From: Reichenbachiella ulvae
GTDB lineage: Bacteria > Bacteroidota > Bacteroidia > Cytophagales > Cyclobacteriaceae
NCBI RefSeq assembly: GCF_025833875.1
Contig: NZ_JAOYOD010000001.1
Location: forward strand, 3,472,001 to 3,536,000
Reading direction: 5' to 3'
Length of the DNA stretch: 64,000 nt
A program made the position numbers and the translations under genes. Every line of letters starts with the position of its first letter. The first letter of the stretch is position 1. The notes under the pieces are model-generated. The model saw only the letters and a program-made list of their open reading frames with translations. It made no database searches and was not told the origin of the DNA. This document shows, in pieces, positions 60,462 to 64,000 of the stretch.

Positions 60462-61205
60462 ATGTCTGTCAGTATTTCTATTCAGAATCTCTCCAAGCAA
60501 TACCCAAAGAGTGCTTCTTTGGCTCTGGATCGTGTATCTCTGGATGTGAATGAAGGGGAAGTATTCGGACTATTGGGCCCTAATGGTGCCGGTAAAACCA
60601 CTTTTTTCTCCAGTCTTTGTGGATTGATTCACCCAACTGGTGGCGAGATTCGCATCCATGGACTATCGATACACACGCACCTGAGTCAGATCAAACAAAT
60701 GATCGGGGTTGTGCCACAGGAAATCGCCCTATACCCTACACTCTCAGGTGAAGAAAATTTAAGATTCATTGGTAGGATGTATGGGCTAAGTGGAAAGAAT
60801 CTAACCATCAGAGTCGATGAATGCCTGGACGCCTTTGGCTTTGATACCAATAGAAAATCTGCTGTAAAAAAGTACTCTGGCGGCATGAAACGAAAAATCA
60901 ATTTGATTGGCGGCATTTTACACCAACCAAAAATCTTGCTACTGGATGAACCCACTGTGGGTGTAGATGTACATGCCAGACGAGGGATACTGGAGATGTT
61001 AAAAAAAATCAACCGGGATGAAAAAATGACCATCATTTATACTTCCCACCATATGGAAGAAGCCGAGCAGTTTTGTGACCGTGTGGCGATTATCGATCAA
61101 GGTCAGATTATCCAGACGGGGCAACCGGCTGCTCTTGTTCAAGAAAGTAATGCACAAAATCTGGAAGATCTCTTTGTTCAACTAACTGGCAAGGCAATCG
61201 GATGA
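60462..61205 (+). CDS. ABC transporter ATP-binding protein
   Basis: 247 residues from ATG 60462. Walker A is GLLGPNGAGKTTFFSSLCGL, Q-loop VGVVPQEIALYP, signature YSGGMKRKINLIGGILHQP, Walker B ILLLDEPTVGVDVHAR and the switch histidine in IYTSHHMEEAEQ. The style is that of the CcmA/DrrA-like ATPases paired with ABC-2 permeases. It overlaps the permease gene by ATGA (61202-61205). An open frame extends 113 codons upstream but that part lies over the crtI start and is not coding. Probably exports a lipid-like product of the adjacent genes. Confidence 0.93.
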   Translation: MSVSISIQNLSKQYPKSASLALDRVSLDVNEGEVFGLLGPNGAGKTTFFSSLCGLIHPTGGEIRIHGLSIHTHLSQIKQMIGVVPQEIALYPTLSGEENLRFIGRMYGLSGKNLTIRVDECLDAFGFDTNRKSAVKKYSGGMKRKINLIGGILHQPKILLLDEPTVGVDVHARRGILEMLKKINRDEKMTIIYTSHHMEEAEQFCDRVAIIDQGQIIQTGQPAALVQESNAQNLEDLFVQLTGKAIG

Positions 61206-62485
61206 AACGTCTCATAGCCACATGGATCAAAGAACTGCAACTGCTGGCAAAGGACAGAACAGGGATCACTGTGCTGTTTATCATGCCGATGCTATTGGTA
61301 GTACTCATGACCCTGATTCAGAACGAAGCGTATAAAAGCCTGAATGAATCTGGCATCCCAGTTCTGCTGGTCAATCATGATCAGGACAGTCTGGGCTATG
61401 CCATTGAGAAAGGTTTTGCAGATAATCCCATGTGCGACCTGACAGTCGATCATGGCGAACGATTCAGCGAAACAAAAAAGGTCAGAGAAAGTGTCCTCCA
61501 GGGCGAATATCTCATCGCACTCATCATTCCTTCAGGTGCGACTGACAAACTACGAAACGACCTGGGACAAATGATGGACAGCTACCTGAATGGAGACTCA
61601 GTCATCAACATGGAGCAAGCTTTTCGCCAGATAGAATTCGAAATCATCACCGATCCATTAGCCAGACAATCTTTCGTCATGGCCATGTCCAGCGGGCTCA
61701 AAGAAGTAGTCGCCAGTATCAAAACAAAAGTTTTCTTTCAGATCGTAACGCAAAAAATCAACGGTGTGATAGGCTCTACGAATCAAGTCAATTTCCCCGA
61801 CGATGATTTCTTTGTCTTTCAAGAAAGTAGTGCAGCTACAGATGAAAATTCGGGTTATGTCCCGAATGCCGTTCAGCACAATGTACCAGCCTGGGCTATT
61901 TTTTCCATTTTCTTCATCGTACTGCCTCTGGCTGGCAGTATCATCAGTGAAAGAACCACAGGGGTTTATGTTCGGATGCATACCTTTCCGGGATCCTATC
62001 TGAGCATTCTATCAGGAAAAATCATCACCTACATAGGCATTGCCATTATCCAGTTTCTGATCGTTCTGGCATTAGGAAAATTCTTGCTGCCTGCACTTGG
62101 GCTTCCAGTTCTCTACATTGGCGAAAACATTGGGGCGCTTACGCTACTTACCCTTGCCGTATCGGTCACGGCGGTAGGCTATGGATTCTTAATCGGCACT
62201 GTATTCGATACTCCTCAGCAGTCGGCCATATTCGGTGGTATCAGCGTCCTAATCATGTCTGCCCTGGGTGGGATTTGGGTCCCATTGAACATCATGCCAG
62301 AGCACATGCAGCAGATCGCCAATATCTCACCACTCAATTGGGCTTTGAAAGGCTATTATGAATTGTTCATCAAAGGGGGAGGTTGGCAGGACATTCAGTG
62401 GCAGGTGCTTAAATTGACCTTGTTTTTTGTTTCATCCGTTTTGCTTTCTTACTACTTTCACAAAGTAAAAAGACGGATGGCCTAA
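61202..62485 (+). CDS. ABC-2 type permease
   Basis: 427 residues: an N-terminal helix (TGITVLFIMPMLLVVLMTLI), a large outer domain (about 50-225) and then five helices (VPAWAIFSIFFIVLPLAGSI; YIGIAIIQFLIVLALGKFLL; LTLLTLAVSVTAVGYGFLIG; SAIFGGISVLIMSALGGIWV; VLKLTLFFVSSVLLSYYF). The pattern NIMPEHMQQIANISPLNWAL before the last helix is the ABC-2 family signature. Its partner ATPase is encoded just upstream with coupled translation. Ten bases later an acyl carrier protein starts, tying export to lipid or polyene synthesis. Confidence 0.92.
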   Translation: MKRLIATWIKELQLLAKDRTGITVLFIMPMLLVVLMTLIQNEAYKSLNESGIPVLLVNHDQDSLGYAIEKGFADNPMCDLTVDHGERFSETKKVRESVLQGEYLIALIIPSGATDKLRNDLGQMMDSYLNGDSVINMEQAFRQIEFEIITDPLARQSFVMAMSSGLKEVVASIKTKVFFQIVTQKINGVIGSTNQVNFPDDDFFVFQESSAATDENSGYVPNAVQHNVPAWAIFSIFFIVLPLAGSIISERTTGVYVRMHTFPGSYLSILSGKIITYIGIAIIQFLIVLALGKFLLPALGLPVLYIGENIGALTLLTLAVSVTAVGYGFLIGTVFDTPQQSAIFGGISVLIMSALGGIWVPLNIMPEHMQQIANISPLNWALKGYYELFIKGGGWQDIQWQVLKLTLFFVSSVLLSYYFHKVKRRMA

Positions 62486-62495
62486 TAGTGCAGAG

Positions 62496-62750
62496 ATGGG
62501 AAAAGTGACGGAAGAACAAATTAAAAAAGACCTAATCAACTACATCAAGGATGAAATTTTGGACGCTTCGATAGAGATGAATGAAGAAAGTACACTCAGC
62601 GAATTGGGTATTGATTCATTCTCAGTGGTGGAGCTCGTTTTATTTTTGGAGAGAAAACATGGGGTAAGTATCCCTGAAAAAGACATGCTTCCCCAAAATT
62701 TTAAGAGCGTACAAAGCCTGGCACACTGCGCCATTCAAACCTTAAACTAG
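62496..62750 (+). CDS. Acyl carrier protein
   Basis: 84 residues, one phosphopantetheine-binding domain. The carrier serine is Ser41 in ELGIDSFSVVELVLFLERKH, with the usual acidic helix before it and VSIPEKDMLP after it. The start ATG 62496 is 10 bases after the permease stop, and its stop TAG directly abuts the next ATG (62751). This is not the housekeeping AcpP by context; it belongs to the ABC/condensation group and probably carries an acyl or polyene chain. Confidence 0.92.
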   Translation: MGKVTEEQIKKDLINYIKDEILDASIEMNEESTLSELGIDSFSVVELVLFLERKHGVSIPEKDMLPQNFKSVQSLAHCAIQTLN

Positions 62751-64000
62751 ATGCGTAGTTTTCCTCTGACCGGATTTGACACCTTTCTACTTGCTTTAGA
62801 GAAACAATACAATGAAAAAGCCATCTCTGGCAATATTTGCCACTATGTACTGGATATAGAAGGCAACTTAGACCCAGAAGAAACGCTCCAGAAAATTCGA
62901 TCTAACCCATACTTTCAGGTTCTCAGTCGATTTCAACACGAAAAAGCCCAAGCGCTCCATATTCCCAAATGGCATTATTCGGAAGGAGCTCTCAGTATTC
63001 CTGTGGCTCTCATTGAGAGTTCCTCTTTGATTCCTGAGGAGGTGAAAAACCATGAACTAAGCAGAGGACAACAGTTTCTGGCTTGCCATTTGATTCGGAG
63101 AGTTGAAGACCGATGGAGCCTAATCCTCAGTTGGAATCACCTGTTGATGGATGGCTATGGCGCCACTCTTTTTCTCAAGCAGCTTTTTGATGAAAATGTC
63201 ACTTTTGACGAAAACCTGCTTCTGAACTATGAAAAACCAAAATACAATCTGCGCACATTCTGGAGAGCCACCAAGTCTAAATTTTTCATAGACTACAGTT
63301 CCAGGCCTATCCTTACCATGATCAGTCCCAAACATCTGGCCAGGGACTCAAAAGAAAGGTGCGTCATCCTAAGTTTCGATGAAGAAGAAACCAAAAGCAT
63401 CGACCAATCTGCTTTGCACAATGGCGCTCGTTTTGGAAGAAGTGCCTATTATTTGGCCTGCTGCACACGTGCGGTTGCAGATGTGCTGGACAAAAGAAAA
63501 TCAGTTATAAACAACTTTTGGATCCCAGTCCCAAGAGACAATAGAAAGAAAGGCGCCACTGGCCCTATCATTGGCAACAGGCTATCTTTTCTGTTTTATC
63601 GACTCAAAAAAGAGGCTATGATCAGCCTCAAAAGCTGTGTTGCCAGCATCAACGAGCAAATGATGGATCAGATCAGACACAAGTCTCATCTTTCCTATAA
63701 TCATCTCATGGATTTCATGAAGTGGCTGCCTCTTGGGTTGTATTATTATTTAGTCAAGCGCAGAGGTGGCAATTCCATCGCCAGTTTCTTGTTTACCGTA
63801 GCAGCGGATCACCCGAAGGAATTGGATCAACTTTTTGGTCATCCCATCACCAATGCCATCAGTCTTCCCGCCAATGCCTATCCTCCAGGGCTGACCTTTG
63901 CCTTTATGCGTTTTCATGGTTCGCTAAAATTGATGATATTGTACCACACTCAGGCCCTGAGCGACGAGGAATTTCAAGGCCTGGAAGCACAACTCAAAAG
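62751..64000 (+). CDS. Condensation/acyltransferase-like protein, partial at window end
   Basis: The ATG at 62751 follows the ACP stop with no gap, and the frame stays open for 416 codons to the window end. The product (MRSFPLTGFDTFLLALEKQY at the start) has SWNHLLMDGYGATLFLKQLF near residue 125-145, which fits the HxxxDG active-site motif of the chloramphenicol-acetyltransferase/condensation superfamily (NRPS condensation, WS/DGAT, PapA types). Later blocks FWIPVPRDNRKKG, GPIIGNRLSFLF (GNxxS/T-like) and ISLPANAYPPGLTFAFMRFH keep the second-half pattern. It probably joins the ACP-bound chain to an acceptor alcohol or amine. The C-terminus is not in the window. Confidence 0.8.
   Translation, partial: MRSFPLTGFDTFLLALEKQYNEKAISGNICHYVLDIEGNLDPEETLQKIRSNPYFQVLSRFQHEKAQALHIPKWHYSEGALSIPVALIESSSLIPEEVKNHELSRGQQFLACHLIRRVEDRWSLILSWNHLLMDGYGATLFLKQLFDENVTFDENLLLNYEKPKYNLRTFWRATKSKFFIDYSSRPILTMISPKHLARDSKERCVILSFDEEETKSIDQSALHNGARFGRSAYYLACCTRAVADVLDKRKSVINNFWIPVPRDNRKKGATGPIIGNRLSFLFYRLKKEAMISLKSCVASINEQMMDQIRHKSHLSYNHLMDFMKWLPLGLYYYLVKRRGGNSIASFLFTVAADHPKELDQLFGHPITNAISLPANAYPPGLTFAFMRFHGSLKLMILYHTQALSDEEFQGLEAQLK

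Noticed and set aside
1..64000. CRISPR arrays, insertion sequences, prophage, rRNA
   Set aside because: No regularly spaced direct repeats, transposase or integrase motifs, terminal repeats around genes, or rRNA-like sequence were found on reading through the window.

Overview
The window looks like the chromosome of a marine-type Bacteroidota of the order Cytophagales (Reichenbachiella/Marinoscillum-like by gene style; an inference, not a database match). Signs are a type IX secretion C-terminal domain on a secreted haloperoxidase, a four-domain fasciclin lipoprotein, families typical of Bacteroidota (DUF4783, DUF3857/transglutaminase pairs, PadR plus 'prefix-domain' FtsX permease, BlaI plus M56 peptidase), weak or absent Shine-Dalgarno sites and AT-rich intergenic DNA. 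No phage, insertion sequence, CRISPR array or rRNA was seen. One tRNA (Arg-ACG) is present. No stretch above 300 bases lacks a gene; the longest gaps (8209-8409, 29498-29696, 38594-38811, 46030-46270) are promoter or leader regions.

Layout. 1-2294 (minus): a run of a STAS-like protein, a glycosidase-like lipoprotein, RecX and a partial DinB-like protein. 2440-13249 (mostly minus): secreted and membrane housekeeping functions (flavin reductase, gamma-glutamyltransferase, FAS1 lipoprotein, SDR/DUF2867, serine hydrolase, a lipoprotein peptide deformylase, DUF418). 13425-16570: nadC and, divergently, adenine deaminase. 16629-23566 (plus): a transporter fused to a solute-binding domain, a TRIC-type channel, then two DUF3857/transglutaminase proteins and a small membrane protein. 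23563-27681 (minus): MORN-repeat protein, FabH, a degenerate HMCES/YedK-like protein, YheT hydrolase. 27866-30248 (plus): PDH E2 and HslV. 30299-33222 (minus): PadR and its FtsX-type permease. 33409-35943: vanadium haloperoxidase and cupin. 36084-38593 (minus): BlaI/M56 operon carrying two apparent coding lesions and preceded by three phased palindromes. 38812-40988 (plus): two-gene membrane/PAS histidine kinase unit. 41022-46029 (minus): tRNA-Arg and the rimP-nusA-infB transcription/translation operon with a terminator-like leader hairpin. 46271-55725: SRPBCC protein, sterol desaturase, DUF885 lipoprotein, two SDRs, dGTPase, an unknown protein and a glycosyltransferase. 55813-58769: small genes, an interlocked inverted-repeat element, ComB and GcvT. 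58866-64000: a CrtI-like desaturase divergent from ABC ATPase, ABC permease, acyl carrier protein and a condensation/acyltransferase-like protein that runs off the window, which looks like the edge of a lipid or polyene (flexirubin-like) biosynthetic cluster.

The points most worth a second look are the transporter-binding-protein chimera with lost canonical substrate motifs (16629-18755), the BlaI/M56 operon with an in-frame TGA, a frameshift and a three-palindrome operator, the SRAP protein lacking all four catalytic residues, the lipoprotein deformylase, the rimP leader hairpin, and the 1-2-3-4 interlocked repeats at 56139-56212.
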